A model generated the notes under the pieces. It searched no databases. It saw nothing but the letters and a program-made list of their open reading frames with translations, and was not told the origin of the DNA. Shown here in pieces: positions 16,670-25,417 of a DNA stretch of 46,869 bases (the first letter of the stretch is position 1; each line of letters begins with the position of its first letter). Source of the stretch: Deltaproteobacteria bacterium (GTDB lineage Bacteria; Desulfobacterota; Binatia; UTPRO1); NCBI GenBank assembly GCA_029262315.1, contig JAJCZP010000144.1, positions 1 to 46,869 on the forward strand, read 5' to 3'. The position numbers and the translations under genes were made by a program.

Positions 16670-17415
16670 GGGGGACATGGGGCCTTGCGCTTCTGGCGAT
16701 TGCCGGCGGATCCATAGGCGCAGATGCGCTTGGCGAGCGCTTCCGTGTGGCATCGGGAAAGCCAGCGCCGACGTTCGGCGCGGCGCCGGTAGTCTCGTCC
16801 GCACACGTGTCGGCGCCGTCGCGTTCGCTTGGCGCCTTGCGAACAGCGGCGCGACGGCCGGACGCGGACGGACGTGCGCACTATGCGCTTGCAGCCGCAC
16901 TTCGCGAGCTTGCCGTTCGACACGAAGATGCGGGCGAGGCGGAGGCGGTGGACGGCCTTCTTCTCGAGGGCGTGGATGTCGGCGAAGCTGCCTTGGCCCG
17001 TCGACCCATGTCTTCAGTGTACGCGACTGTTCTCGCAGACTTGCACGGATTGCTCGCGAGTCGAGGCGGAACGCTCGCCAGGATGCGTCATGGACGACGC
17101 GCGGCGGAACTCTACGCTCGAGCGGTACAGCTCGATCCGCGGAATCCGCTGGCACACGTTGGTGTGGGAATCTCGCTTCTCGAGACGCCGGTGCTCTTCG
17201 GCGGGAGCTCCGTTCGCGCCCTGAACGCGTTTCGGAAGGCGCAACGACTAGATGGGCGCTGCGCCGCAGCGTGGATCTGGGAAGGGGTTGCGCTCCGTCG
17301 TCGTGGGCAAGTGGGGAAAGCCCGTGCGGCGCTGGCGCATGCGCTGACACTCGAGCCACGGAGCCGGCACGCGCGGCGCGAGCTGAATATCCTGGAGCAG
17401 GACTTTCGGGACTAG
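16666..17415 (+). CDS. Secreted TPR-repeat protein
   Basis: 249 residues. The frame requires a TTG start at 16666, which overlaps the preceding stop by four bases (TTGA). A signal peptide or N-terminal anchor is predicted (WGLALLAIAGG). The rest is helical with TPR-like units, for example AAELYARAVQLDPRNPLAHVGVG and ARAALAHALTLEPRSRHARRELN, and a middle segment ETPVLFGGSSVRALNAFRKA. It would act in the periplasm as a scaffold for the export machinery or for the product. No specific family is recognised. Confidence 0.65.
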   Translation: MRGTWGLALLAIAGGSIGADALGERFRVASGKPAPTFGAAPVVSSAHVSAPSRSLGALRTAARRPDADGRAHYALAAALRELAVRHEDAGEAEAVDGLLLEGVDVGEAALARRPMSSVYATVLADLHGLLASRGGTLARMRHGRRAAELYARAVQLDPRNPLAHVGVGISLLETPVLFGGSSVRALNAFRKAQRLDGRCAAAWIWEGVALRRRGQVGKARAALAHALTLEPRSRHARRELNILEQDFRD

Positions 17416-17417
17416 CC

Positions 17418-18116
17418 ATGGTGCGGCTCTCTGCGGTTGCGAAGCGGTATGTAGTGCGCGCGTCCACGGTCCACGCTCTGCGGGGGATAAATCTGCAAGT
17501 GCCCCGGGGAAGTGCGTGTGCACTCGTCGGGCCGACGGGCAGCGGCAAGAGTACGCTCCTAGGGATCATGGCTGGCTTGGATCGTCCGTCGAGTGGCCGA
17601 ATCTGCATCGACGGGAGAGATCTGGCTCATTTGCGCGGTCGTCATCTCGCGAGCTTCCGCCTTGCTCGCATCGGGTTGGTCTTTCAGGCGCACAAGCTCA
17701 TTCCCGTTCTGAGCGCGGCAGAAAACGTCGCGCTCCCGCTCACGCTGCTTGGCCTGCCGTCTTGCGAGCGGCGTCGACGGGTAGAGCGCATGCTCGGCGA
17801 GCTGCGACTTGCCGCTGTCGCGAAACGTCGTCCAGCTGAGTTGAGCGGCGGACAGCAGCAGCGGGTAGGCATCGCGCGGGCTCTCGTGGTGGAGCCCGCA
17901 CTCCTCCTGGCGGATGAACCCACTGCCAGTTTGGACGAAGGGGGCGCCCGCGAGGTCCTCGAGATCCTACGATTGATCAACGTACGATCGCGGACCACGC
18001 TGATCGTCGCCACTCACGATCCAAGGCTCCAGACGCTGGCTTCACGCCGGATTCAACTCCGGGAGGGGCAGCTGGTGGCTGATAGCGATCCGGCCCCACG
18101 GTCCGCGGGATCATGA
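17418..18116 (+). CDS. ABC transporter ATP-binding protein (MacB/LolD type)
   Basis: 232 residues. Walker A is GPTGSGKST, the Q-loop is in GLVFQAHKLIP, the signature is LSGGQQQRVGIARAL, Walker B is LLLADEPTASLD, and the switch His is in VATHD. Sequence and length match the MacB/LolD/FtsE group, which powers mechanotransmission-type transport. Its ATG lies two bases after the TPR gene stop and its stop overlaps the permease start (ATGA), so ATPase and permease form one transporter. Confidence 0.93.
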   Translation: MVRLSAVAKRYVVRASTVHALRGINLQVPRGSACALVGPTGSGKSTLLGIMAGLDRPSSGRICIDGRDLAHLRGRHLASFRLARIGLVFQAHKLIPVLSAAENVALPLTLLGLPSCERRRRVERMLGELRLAAVAKRRPAELSGGQQQRVGIARALVVEPALLLADEPTASLDEGGAREVLEILRLINVRSRTTLIVATHDPRLQTLASRRIQLREGQLVADSDPAPRSAGS

Positions 18117-19321
18117 AAGAACTCTGCCGTATGGCGGTGCGGAACGTCTGGCGTTGCCCACGGCGAACGCTTCTCACCAGCGCCGCAGTGGCACTCGGGG
18201 TCGCGATCATGGTCGTCGCCGACGGATTCGTCGAGTTCACCCTCCGAGGCCTCGAGCAGAGTGTCGTGTACGGCGGGCTCGGGCACGTCCAGGTGCTACC
18301 GAAGGGTGAGCACCCGAGGACGCGTCTCGACGAGGGGCTCGTACGCGACGTGCTGCACGGCCTTCGTGCCGATGCGCGGGTGGGTTCGTTCGCGACCCGC
18401 GTTGGCTTTGAGGGTCTGGTGAGCGCACCCGGTGGCACGGTCGCGGTGTCAGGGCTGGGCGTCGAGGCCCCGGCTGAGTCGAAAATTCGCGGTCTGATTG
18501 CCCTCCGTTCCGGAGAATGGTTTCAGGGAACGGAGCGAATGCCCAAGGCGCTTCTGGGGTACGGGCTCGCACGTCGGCTCGACGTGCAGACGCGCGACCT
18601 GATCTCCGTGATCGCGTACTCGGACTCGGGTCGGATGACCGCTGTCGATGTCGGGGTTGCCGGCATCTTCGAGAGCGGTGTCATCGAGTATGATGCGCGG
18701 ACGATTCTGGTGCCGTTGTCGGCCGCACGCCAGCTCATGGAGACCAGCGGTGCGAGTGCGATCGTGGCCACGGTCCGAGTGGCTGGCGACGAGGAGAGCG
18801 TCGCCGCATACCTGGCAAGCGCCGTGGGCGACGGCGCGCAGCGCGTCAAGGTGCTGACCTGGCGCGAGCTGTCCCCAGTCTACGGTAGCGTCGTCGCCCT
18901 CTACCGTTGGATTCTACGAGCGTTTCTCGGTGTGCTGACGCTGGCCGTCGTCCTGGGTGTCGCGAACACGATGACCATGGCGGTACTCGAGCGGATCTCG
19001 GAGGTCGGTATTCTGCGGGCGATTGGATTCGGCCGAGTGCGGGTCGTGGCGCTCTTCGTGATCGAGGCGTTGTTCATTGGTACGCTCGGATCACTTGGCG
19101 GTGTGGTGCTGAGCGTCAACGCAGCTCAGTTCCTGACATGGTTGGCGATCGAAATGCCTCCCCCACCAGGGCGCAGTCAGGGCTATCTTCTGGAGGTTGC
19201 GGTTGCGAGTTCGGCCCTCGTGGCATCGGTGGCGGGCGCGGTCGCTTCGGCGCTGCTAGCGGGATTCCTCCCATCGCTACGAGCGATACAGGGGCAGGTT
19301 TCTGATGCGCTCCGGAGCTAG
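18113..19321 (+). CDS. FtsX/MacB-like ABC transporter permease
   Basis: 402 residues. The topology is that of the MacB/LolCE family: one N-terminal transmembrane segment (TLLTSAAVALGVAIMVVADG), a periplasmic domain of about 220 residues, then three C-terminal segments including FLGVLTLAVVLGVANTMTMAVLERISEVGILRAIGF, the FtsX-domain hallmark. Such permeases do not pass substrates through the membrane. They extract lipoproteins or push periplasmic substrates onward. With the LolA-like gene that follows, this suggests delivery toward the outer membrane. Confidence 0.9.
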   Translation: MKELCRMAVRNVWRCPRRTLLTSAAVALGVAIMVVADGFVEFTLRGLEQSVVYGGLGHVQVLPKGEHPRTRLDEGLVRDVLHGLRADARVGSFATRVGFEGLVSAPGGTVAVSGLGVEAPAESKIRGLIALRSGEWFQGTERMPKALLGYGLARRLDVQTRDLISVIAYSDSGRMTAVDVGVAGIFESGVIEYDARTILVPLSAARQLMETSGASAIVATVRVAGDEESVAAYLASAVGDGAQRVKVLTWRELSPVYGSVVALYRWILRAFLGVLTLAVVLGVANTMTMAVLERISEVGILRAIGFGRVRVVALFVIEALFIGTLGSLGGVVLSVNAAQFLTWLAIEMPPPPGRSQGYLLEVAVASSALVASVAGAVASALLAGFLPSLRAIQGQVSDALRS

Positions 19322-20123
19322 GCAATCCCGCGTATGCACGCTTGCCCTTGGCGTGGCGCTTGTCGCGTCCGTGAGCACGGGGTCGATCGAGTCGGTGAAC
19401 GCCGGGTCGATCGCGTCGGTTGCTGTGACGAGCCCACGCGAGAGCATGCGTAAGGCGGATGAGTTTCGGGGATTCGGGCGGCCCTATCGATTCGTTGCCG
19501 AGGTGACAAGTCGGCCGGCAGGGCGCGACCGAGCCGTTGGGCGTCCGTCGGGCGAGGGGGCGACCGTCGTCGAAGTACGGTCGGATGGATTCGCCAATCA
19601 GCTGGTGTTGGTGCGCGAGCCGAGACGGGGAGACGCCCTGCTGAAGGTCGGCGATGAGGTATGGCTTCGGCCGAGGCAACTACACCGACTGACGCGTATT
19701 CCGCCTGAGCTTCGAGTGTTTGGTGGCGCCGCGATCTCGGACGTTGCCGCGGTGGACCTGGCGAGCCTCTACGATGCTACCGTCCAGAAAGGCAGTTGCG
19801 AGGCCGGTGCGGACTACGTGCTGGAACTCGCGACACCGGCGCCACATGTCCGGTACCCACGCGCCGAGTATCAATTGGATTGTCGGACCTTCGAACCACG
19901 GCGCATCGATTTCATGACCGAAGGCGGGCGGGTCCTGAAGACCGTACGGTACGATGCATTCACGCTGGTGCTGGGCGCCCGTATCGGGACCGGGATCACG
20001 ATCGAAGATCACGTGTTTCGTGACACTTCGTCGGTACGCATGTCGCAGTTCGCGTTTCTCGAGGACAGCGAGCCGGACTATACGCCAGCGTATCTTCTCT
20101 CCCTCGATCCGGGGCTCGATTGA
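19305..20123 (+). CDS. LolA-like outer-membrane lipoprotein-sorting family protein
   Basis: 272 residues from the ATG at 19305, overlapping the permease end by 17 bases. There is a signal peptide (VCTLALGVALVASVSTG). The mature part is beta-rich, with segments such as VEVRSDGFANQLVLVREPRRGDALLKVGDEVWL and an ending typical of LolA-like proteins in which a table of strands reads out a lipid-binding groove (ARIGTGITIEDHVF, VRMSQFAFLED). Family members carry lipidated or hydrophobic cargo across the periplasm. Next to a Lol/MacB-type transporter it probably works with it. Confidence 0.75.
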   Translation: MRSGARQSRVCTLALGVALVASVSTGSIESVNAGSIASVAVTSPRESMRKADEFRGFGRPYRFVAEVTSRPAGRDRAVGRPSGEGATVVEVRSDGFANQLVLVREPRRGDALLKVGDEVWLRPRQLHRLTRIPPELRVFGGAAISDVAAVDLASLYDATVQKGSCEAGADYVLELATPAPHVRYPRAEYQLDCRTFEPRRIDFMTEGGRVLKTVRYDAFTLVLGARIGTGITIEDHVFRDTSSVRMSQFAFLEDSEPDYTPAYLLSLDPGLD

Positions 20124-20818
20124 GACCGAACGAGCCGTTTACGACCTCCCAGGTCGTAGTGGTCCTTGTCCTGACGCTCTGTCCGGTGTCGGCGACGATA
20201 GTCCTTCGCGATCTGCTGACCGAGTCAGGACTCGTGCCGCTGGTGTTTGGCGAACTGCGGACTTCGTTGGTCTCGTTCATTCTCTACGCCGCGTGCAGCT
20301 GGGTCGCCTTCGCGGGGGTGGTGTGCGTGGCGGGATGGGCGCGTCTGCGCGCCAACGGTCTCAGGATCGTCGTTAGCGTGGCGCGTGTCGCGGCGGCGGT
20401 GGCGGCGCTTCTCGTCGGTGTCGCCGTCTACCGTGGCGTTGAGATCGCACTGGCGACGGCCGGATTGGCGGGAGTGGATGGCATGGACTACGCGAGACCG
20501 AGCGTCGTTGAGACGGCGTTGCTGCTCGTTTCTGCGGTCGGGACCGCGGCGTTTTGCGAGGAGGTCTTCTTCCGTGTGATCTGGATCGGGGTGCTGGGCA
20601 CGCGGATTCCGAGGGCGGCGGCAGCCATCGCCGGGATTCTCGTGTTCTCGGCAATCCACTATCCCTACTTCGGGCTTGGGGGCGTTGCGTTCGTGAGCGT
20701 GTGGGCTGTCTTGCCGAGTCTCTTGTTTCTGAGGTTCGGTGACCTGACGGCGCCGCTGTTGCTGCACCTGTTGAACAATACGTTCGCCTACATCGTCGTC
20801 CCCGTCTGGCTGCGCTGA
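20120..20818 (+). CDS. CPBP family intramembrane metalloprotease (SagE-like)
   Basis: 232 residues. The frame starts at a TTG (20120) that overlaps the previous stop (TTGA), as at 16666. It is polytopic, with the CPBP/CaaX protease motifs FCEEVFFRVIW (EExxxR), SAIHYPYFGLG (His) and LHLLNNTFAY (His and Asn). In streptolysin S-type clusters a protein of this family (SagE) is the proposed leader peptidase or immunity protein. The same two roles are open here. Confidence 0.87.
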   Translation: MRPNEPFTTSQVVVVLVLTLCPVSATIVLRDLLTESGLVPLVFGELRTSLVSFILYAACSWVAFAGVVCVAGWARLRANGLRIVVSVARVAAAVAALLVGVAVYRGVEIALATAGLAGVDGMDYARPSVVETALLLVSAVGTAAFCEEVFFRVIWIGVLGTRIPRAAAAIAGILVFSAIHYPYFGLGGVAFVSVWAVLPSLLFLRFGDLTAPLLLHLLNNTFAYIVVPVWLR

Positions 20819-20886
20819 GATCGTGAACGTGGTCTCATGAATGCCGTGCGGCGATCTAGGCTCGCATTCCGCGGGTAGCGCTACGC

Positions 20887-20923
20887 GCACCGGGTGAGCG
20901 CAATTTGACTTCGCCCCCGGTGC
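20887..20923 (+). other. Inverted repeat after the CPBP gene
   Basis: GCACCGGG (20887-20894) and CCCGGTGC (20916-20923) are perfectly complementary across a 21-base loop. There is no T-run. It may mark the end of the RiPP operon, or it may be chance in GC-rich DNA. Confidence 0.35.
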
Positions 20924-20931
20924 CGGGCCTG

Positions 20932-21522
20932 ATGCCTCGGATGCAGGCGCCTGCCGGTTGGTCGATTGTGGGTTGGGTGGCCGCCGTGATCGCGGCGATG
21001 TTCGCCGTCATTACGTGGCAGTACGGTCTCGGAGAGGAGGGCCTCCGAGTCGTGCTGCGGGCGACGGCACGGACATCGGTGACGTTGTTTCTGGCGGCGT
21101 TTGTCGCCTCGTCGATCCGCAAACTCGTGCGCACGCCACTCACCGCCTGGGCGCTGCGCAATCGCCGTCAGCTTGGTGTTGGCTTCGCGGTGTCGCATTT
21201 CGTCCATGGTTGGGCGATCGTCTCGCTCCTTCGATTGGGCTTCGATGCCAATCCGCTGACCCTCTGGGTTGGGGGGCTCGCGTACGTGACGATCGCTGCG
21301 ATGACGCTGACCTCGTTCGATAGGACGACCGCCTGGCTCGGGCCGCGGGCGTGGCGTGGCCTGCATACGGGCGGCGTTTGGTATCTATGGATCGTCTTCG
21401 CGTTCACATACGTGGGGACAGCGAGCACGGATCCGTTCGCGGCGGTTTCATTCGTCGCGTTGATTGCGGCGCTCGGTATTCGGGTCACCGCCCGGAGGCG
21501 CGCCGCGCGCCCCGCGCACTGA
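20932..21522 (+). CDS. Six-helix membrane protein, ferric reductase/YedZ-like heme-binding fold
   Basis: About 196 residues from the ATG at 20932. A TTG at 20905 is possible but lies inside the inverted repeat, and an ATG at 20941 is the other option. Six hydrophobic segments are seen. Histidines in the third (VGFAVSHFVHGWAIVS) and in the fifth (WRGLHTGGVWYLWIVF) match the bis-His heme ligation of the ferric reductase-like transmembrane domain. No FAD/NADPH domain follows. It might supply electrons to the diiron protein of the cluster, but the 113 bp gap makes cluster membership uncertain. Confidence 0.65.
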   Translation: MPRMQAPAGWSIVGWVAAVIAAMFAVITWQYGLGEEGLRVVLRATARTSVTLFLAAFVASSIRKLVRTPLTAWALRNRRQLGVGFAVSHFVHGWAIVSLLRLGFDANPLTLWVGGLAYVTIAAMTLTSFDRTTAWLGPRAWRGLHTGGVWYLWIVFAFTYVGTASTDPFAAVSFVALIAALGIRVTARRRAARPAH

Positions 21523-21548
21523 CGTCGCGGTGGAGCGCGCCGCGCCGC

Positions 21549-22193
21549 TTACAAGTCGCGCTGCATCCGTGCGATCCCGGGGCAGCGGAATGTCGCCTCG
21601 AAGTCGGCGTCGCGTCTCTCGTCGATGGTCGCGAAGCCGACGCGCTCGTACGCGGCCTGTGCAGGCTCGTTGCCCAGGAGATAGCTGATCTGGGCCTTGG
21701 AGTAGCCGGCGATACGGCCGCGATCGAGGATGGCTTGTAAGAGTGCCTGTGCGACGCCTCGTCCGCGTGCCGCGGGGAGCGCGGCGACCCATTCCACGAT
21801 CCATGTGCCGGGAAGTGATTCGGGAACGCAGTTGCCCATGGGCGCCATCCTGAGCATGGAGAGTGCTCTGTGTTCGGGGGACCACCCGGTGGCTTCGAGG
21901 GCGCTGTTGATCGCCATCATGAAGGCATCGGTGGTCTTGGTGGCGGGGTCGTAGGCGCTCAAGGCTGCTGCCGGCTGTCCGTCGTTCTCGGCGATCAGGA
22001 ACCCGTCGTAGTGCGTGAAGGATGCGGGTTCGGCGATGGCCAGCGCCGCCAGATACTCGAGGCGGGGCCCATCGGGGCCGGGAAACGCGAAATCCCAGAC
22101 GCCCAGGGGAAGATGGGAGCGTGCGGCGGCTTGGATGACCCACGCAAGGAAAGGGGCGTCAGCGGCGGTGGCGCTACGAATCGTTGGCTCCAT
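21549..22193 (-). CDS. GNAT family N-acetyltransferase
   Basis: 214 residues from the ATG at 22193, preceded by AAGAGGG; a longer in-frame reading crosses the start of dnaE2 and is rejected. It begins MEPTIRSATAADAPFLAWVI, a standard GNAT opening. The acetyl-CoA-binding motif A is VEWVAALPAARGRGVAQALLQ, followed by NEPAQAAYERVGFATIDERR. The substrate is unknown. It converges with the RiPP cluster end and diverges from dnaE2. Confidence 0.87.
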   Translation of the reverse strand: MEPTIRSATAADAPFLAWVIQAAARSHLPLGVWDFAFPGPDGPRLEYLAALAIAEPASFTHYDGFLIAENDGQPAAALSAYDPATKTTDAFMMAINSALEATGWSPEHRALSMLRMAPMGNCVPESLPGTWIVEWVAALPAARGRGVAQALLQAILDRGRIAGYSKAQISYLLGNEPAQAAYERVGFATIDERRDADFEATFRCPGIARMQRDL

Positions 22194-22292
22194 GCCCTCT
22201 TCGTAGCGGGGATCGGGAGGGCGCGTAAGTCTCCGCATGGGGCTGTCAGAAGGCGGCTTGCTTGAGGGCGAAGAAAAAGCGAAGCTCCATCC

Positions 22293-25200
22293 CTGTCCCA
22301 GCAGCCGCCATATGTCGAGCTTTCCTGTCGGAGCGCCTTCAGCTTTCTCGAGGGGGCGTCGGTTCCCGAGGATCTGATCGATCGCGCCTCGGCGCTCGGG
22401 TACGACACGATCGGCATCGGCGATCGCGACGGTGTGTATGGTGCGCCGCGCGCATACAAGGCGGCCACCGCGGTCGGTGTCCGCGCGTTGGTGGGGGCGG
22501 AACTCACCGTCGCGGGATGCGGAGTGTACGTTCTCGTCGCCGAACGTTCCGGCTATCGAAACCTCTGCCGGTTGATCACGCGCGGTAAGTTGCGTGCGCC
22601 AAAAGGAGAGTGTGAGCTCGGGTGGGACGACCTCGAGGAGCATGCCGCCGGACTCGTGGGTCTCGTCGGTCCGGATGTGAGTCGTGCTCCCGATCCCATC
22701 ATAGGCCCTGGCATCGGTGAGGAGCACCCCGGCCTAGTGCTCGATCGCCTACAGGCCATGTTCGGGCGCGACCGTTTGTACGTGGCGATTGCGCGTCACC
22801 ACGATCGTGCCCAGGAGCGGCAGCTTCGCTATCTCGTCGGGTGCGCGCAGACGCACCGGCTTCCCCTGGTGGCCACCAATGCGGTTCGCCATGCGACGCC
22901 TGTCGACCGCCGGCTGCTCGACGTGCTGACGTGCATCCGGCTGAAGACGACCCTCGAAGGGGCAGGGCGGCGCCTCCTCAAGAACGCCGAGTGTCATATG
23001 AAGTCGCCCGAGGAGATGCAGGCGTTGTTCCGCGACCTCCCGGAGGCCGTGCGCAATACGCGACGCATCGCCGAGCGCTGTACGTTCACCTTGGCGAATC
23101 TTGGGTACCGCTTTCCTGAGATCGAGTTGCCGCCGGGCCAGACCATGGATGGATGCCTGCACCAGCGCGTCTTCGCAGGAGCACGCGAGCGGTACGGCAC
23201 CGTCACCTCGCGGGTGCGGACGCAGCTCGAGCACGAACTCACCATCATCGCAAAGCTCGGGCTCGCCGGTTACTTCCTGATCGTGTGGGAGATCGTCGAG
23301 TTCTGCCGCGCGAGTCGCATTCTCGTGCAGGGGCGGGGCTCGGCGGCGAACAGCGCGGTTTGCTACGCGCTCGGCATCACGGCCGTCGATCCCATCAAGA
23401 TGGAGCTTCTCTTCGAGCGCTTCCTCTCCGAGGAGCGGGGCGAGTGGCCGGACATCGATCTCGATCTGCCGAGCGGCGATCAACGCGAGCGGGTTTTGCA
23501 GCATGTCTACCAGCGGTACGGCACGCATGGGGCGGCCATGACCGCCAATGTCATCACCTACCGTACCCGCAGTGCGGTACGCGAGGTCGGGAAAGTCCTC
23601 GACTTCGCCCCCGATCAGGTCGACCGTCTCGCGAAGTTGCTACGCAGGTTCGAGTTCAGTGACGGCGACGATGCGTTGGCGGTGCAGATTCGCGAGGCGG
23701 GCCTCGACCCGCGGGCGCCGCAGGTGCGGCTGCTGATCGATCTGGTGGCGCGCATCCAGCATCTTCCACGACATCTCGGCCAGCACTCCGGGGGGATGGT
23801 CATGGCTGCGGGGCGTCTCGACGACATCGTGCCGCTCGAGCCGGCCGCCATGCCGGGGCGCGTGGTGGTGCAGTGGGACAAGGACGACTGCGCCGATCTC
23901 GGCATCATCAAGGTGGATCTCCTCGGCCTCGGCATGATGGCCGTACTCGAAGATGCGATCCCGCTCGTGCGGGAGCACGACGGGGTGACGCTCGATCTGG
24001 CGCGGCTCCCTCCCGACGACTCCGCAGTCTACGCGATGCTCCAACGTGCCGATACCATCGGGGTCTTTCAGGTCGAAAGTCGGGCGCAGATGGCCACGCT
24101 CCCACGCATGCGTCCGACTTGTTTCTACGATCTCGTCGTCGAAGTGGCGCTCATTCGTCCGGGCCCGATCGTCGGACGCATGGTGCATCCGTATCTTCGC
24201 CGCCGAGCAGGGCGCGAGCCCGTCACCTATCCTCACCCATCGCTCGAGCCGGTCCTTCGTCGCACGCTCGGCGTGCCGCTCTTTCAGGAGCAGCTCCTGC
24301 GCATCGCCATGATCGCCGCTGGTTTCTCGGGCGGCGAGGCCGAGGAACTCCGCCGCGCCATGGGCTTCAAACGCTCCCGCGCACGCATGGACCGCATCGA
24401 GGGCCGCCTGCGCTCAGGCATGCTCACGCACGGTATCGTGGGCGAGGCGGCAGAGAGCATCGTGCGCGCGATCAGCTCCTTCGCGCTGTACGGTTTCCCG
24501 GAGTCGCACTCGGCGAGCTTCGCTCTGATTGCGTATGCCTCGACCTATCTGAAAGCGCATCATCCGACGGTGTTCTACTGCGCGATGCTGAATAACTGGC
24601 CGATGGGATTCTACCATCCGGCGACGCTGGTGAAGGATGCCGAGCGTCACGACGTGCGGGTGCTGCCGATCGACGTCATGCATTCCCACTGGAAGTGTAC
24701 GATCAAGGACGGTGCGCTGCGGATCGGTCTCCGGTATGTCTCGGGCCTGCGTGAAGCGACGGGGCGACGCATCGAGGCCGAGCGGGCGCGGCGGCCCTTT
24801 GCGAGTCTGAGCGAACTGGTTCGCCGGTGTGCGATTCACGAGGACGAGCGCAGGCAGTTGGCGCGTGCCGGAGCCTGCGGGGCGTTCGGGGAGCATCGCC
24901 GGGACGTCCTCTGGCAGATGGCGGCGTTGGAGCGTGATCCGACGAGTCTGTTGGCGCCGGTCGAGCGATCAACACGCACACCGCTTCTGGCACCGTCGGG
25001 TTTCGAGGAGACGCTCGAGGACTACGCCGCGACTGGACTCACCACTGGTCCACATGTCATGGCGCACTTCCGGGCGATGCTCGCGTCGCAGCGGGTGCTT
25101 ACGTGTGTCGACGTGCGTGGCCAGCCTGATGGCGCATGGGTGCGCGTTGCCGGGCACGTCATCGTGCGGCAACGACCAGGCACGGCCCGGGGGATGCTCT

Positions 25201-25409
25201 TTCTGACTCTGGAGGACGAGACGGGTACGACGAATGCCGTTGTGACACCCCCGATGTTTCGTCGGTATCGTCGCCTCTTGCATACCTGCCGTCTGCTACT
25301 GGTCGAGGGGGCATTGCAGAACGTCGATGGCGTGGTCCACGTGCGCGGTCAACGCTTCGAAGAACTCGGGTTGTCGGGGGCGGCGCCGCCGTCGCACGAC
25401 TTTCATTGA
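22293..25409 (+). CDS. dnaE2: Error-prone DNA polymerase (DnaE2/ImuC)
   Basis: About 1038 residues, the usual DnaE2 length. The N-terminal PHP domain begins PPYVELSCRSAFSFLEGAS, where the first metal-binding His of active PHP domains is Ser. The polymerase domain has catalytic aspartates in EWPDIDLDLPSG and IKVDLLGLGMM. The C-terminal OB domain reads RVAGHVIVRQRPGTARG and matches DnaE2 rather than DnaE1. The conserved frame runs back to a stop at 22263-22265, with no ATG, GTG or TTG before the PHP domain. The start given is a CTG and is tentative; the GTG at 22434 would delete conserved residues. No imuA, imuB or clear SOS box is adjacent. Confidence 0.88.
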   Translation: MSQQPPYVELSCRSAFSFLEGASVPEDLIDRASALGYDTIGIGDRDGVYGAPRAYKAATAVGVRALVGAELTVAGCGVYVLVAERSGYRNLCRLITRGKLRAPKGECELGWDDLEEHAAGLVGLVGPDVSRAPDPIIGPGIGEEHPGLVLDRLQAMFGRDRLYVAIARHHDRAQERQLRYLVGCAQTHRLPLVATNAVRHATPVDRRLLDVLTCIRLKTTLEGAGRRLLKNAECHMKSPEEMQALFRDLPEAVRNTRRIAERCTFTLANLGYRFPEIELPPGQTMDGCLHQRVFAGARERYGTVTSRVRTQLEHELTIIAKLGLAGYFLIVWEIVEFCRASRILVQGRGSAANSAVCYALGITAVDPIKMELLFERFLSEERGEWPDIDLDLPSGDQRERVLQHVYQRYGTHGAAMTANVITYRTRSAVREVGKVLDFAPDQVDRLAKLLRRFEFSDGDDALAVQIREAGLDPRAPQVRLLIDLVARIQHLPRHLGQHSGGMVMAAGRLDDIVPLEPAAMPGRVVVQWDKDDCADLGIIKVDLLGLGMMAVLEDAIPLVREHDGVTLDLARLPPDDSAVYAMLQRADTIGVFQVESRAQMATLPRMRPTCFYDLVVEVALIRPGPIVGRMVHPYLRRRAGREPVTYPHPSLEPVLRRTLGVPLFQEQLLRIAMIAAGFSGGEAEELRRAMGFKRSRARMDRIEGRLRSGMLTHGIVGEAAESIVRAISSFALYGFPESHSASFALIAYASTYLKAHHPTVFYCAMLNNWPMGFYHPATLVKDAERHDVRVLPIDVMHSHWKCTIKDGALRIGLRYVSGLREATGRRIEAERARRPFASLSELVRRCAIHEDERRQLARAGACGAFGEHRRDVLWQMAALERDPTSLLAPVERSTRTPLLAPSGFEETLEDYAATGLTTGPHVMAHFRAMLASQRVLTCVDVRGQPDGAWVRVAGHVIVRQRPGTARGMLFLTLEDETGTTNAVVTPPMFRRYRRLLHTCRLLLVEGALQNVDGVVHVRGQRFEELGLSGAAPPSHDFH

Positions 25410-25417
25410 GCGCGCCG

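Noticed and set aside
19380..19425. A short direct repeat (GGGTCGATCG followed by GTCGGT) in the LolA-like gene
   Set aside because: Two imperfect copies within the signal peptide region; it looks like local slippage without further meaning.
22434..22436. GTG as the start of dnaE2
   Set aside because: It would remove about 40 conserved PHP-domain residues that are encoded in frame just upstream.
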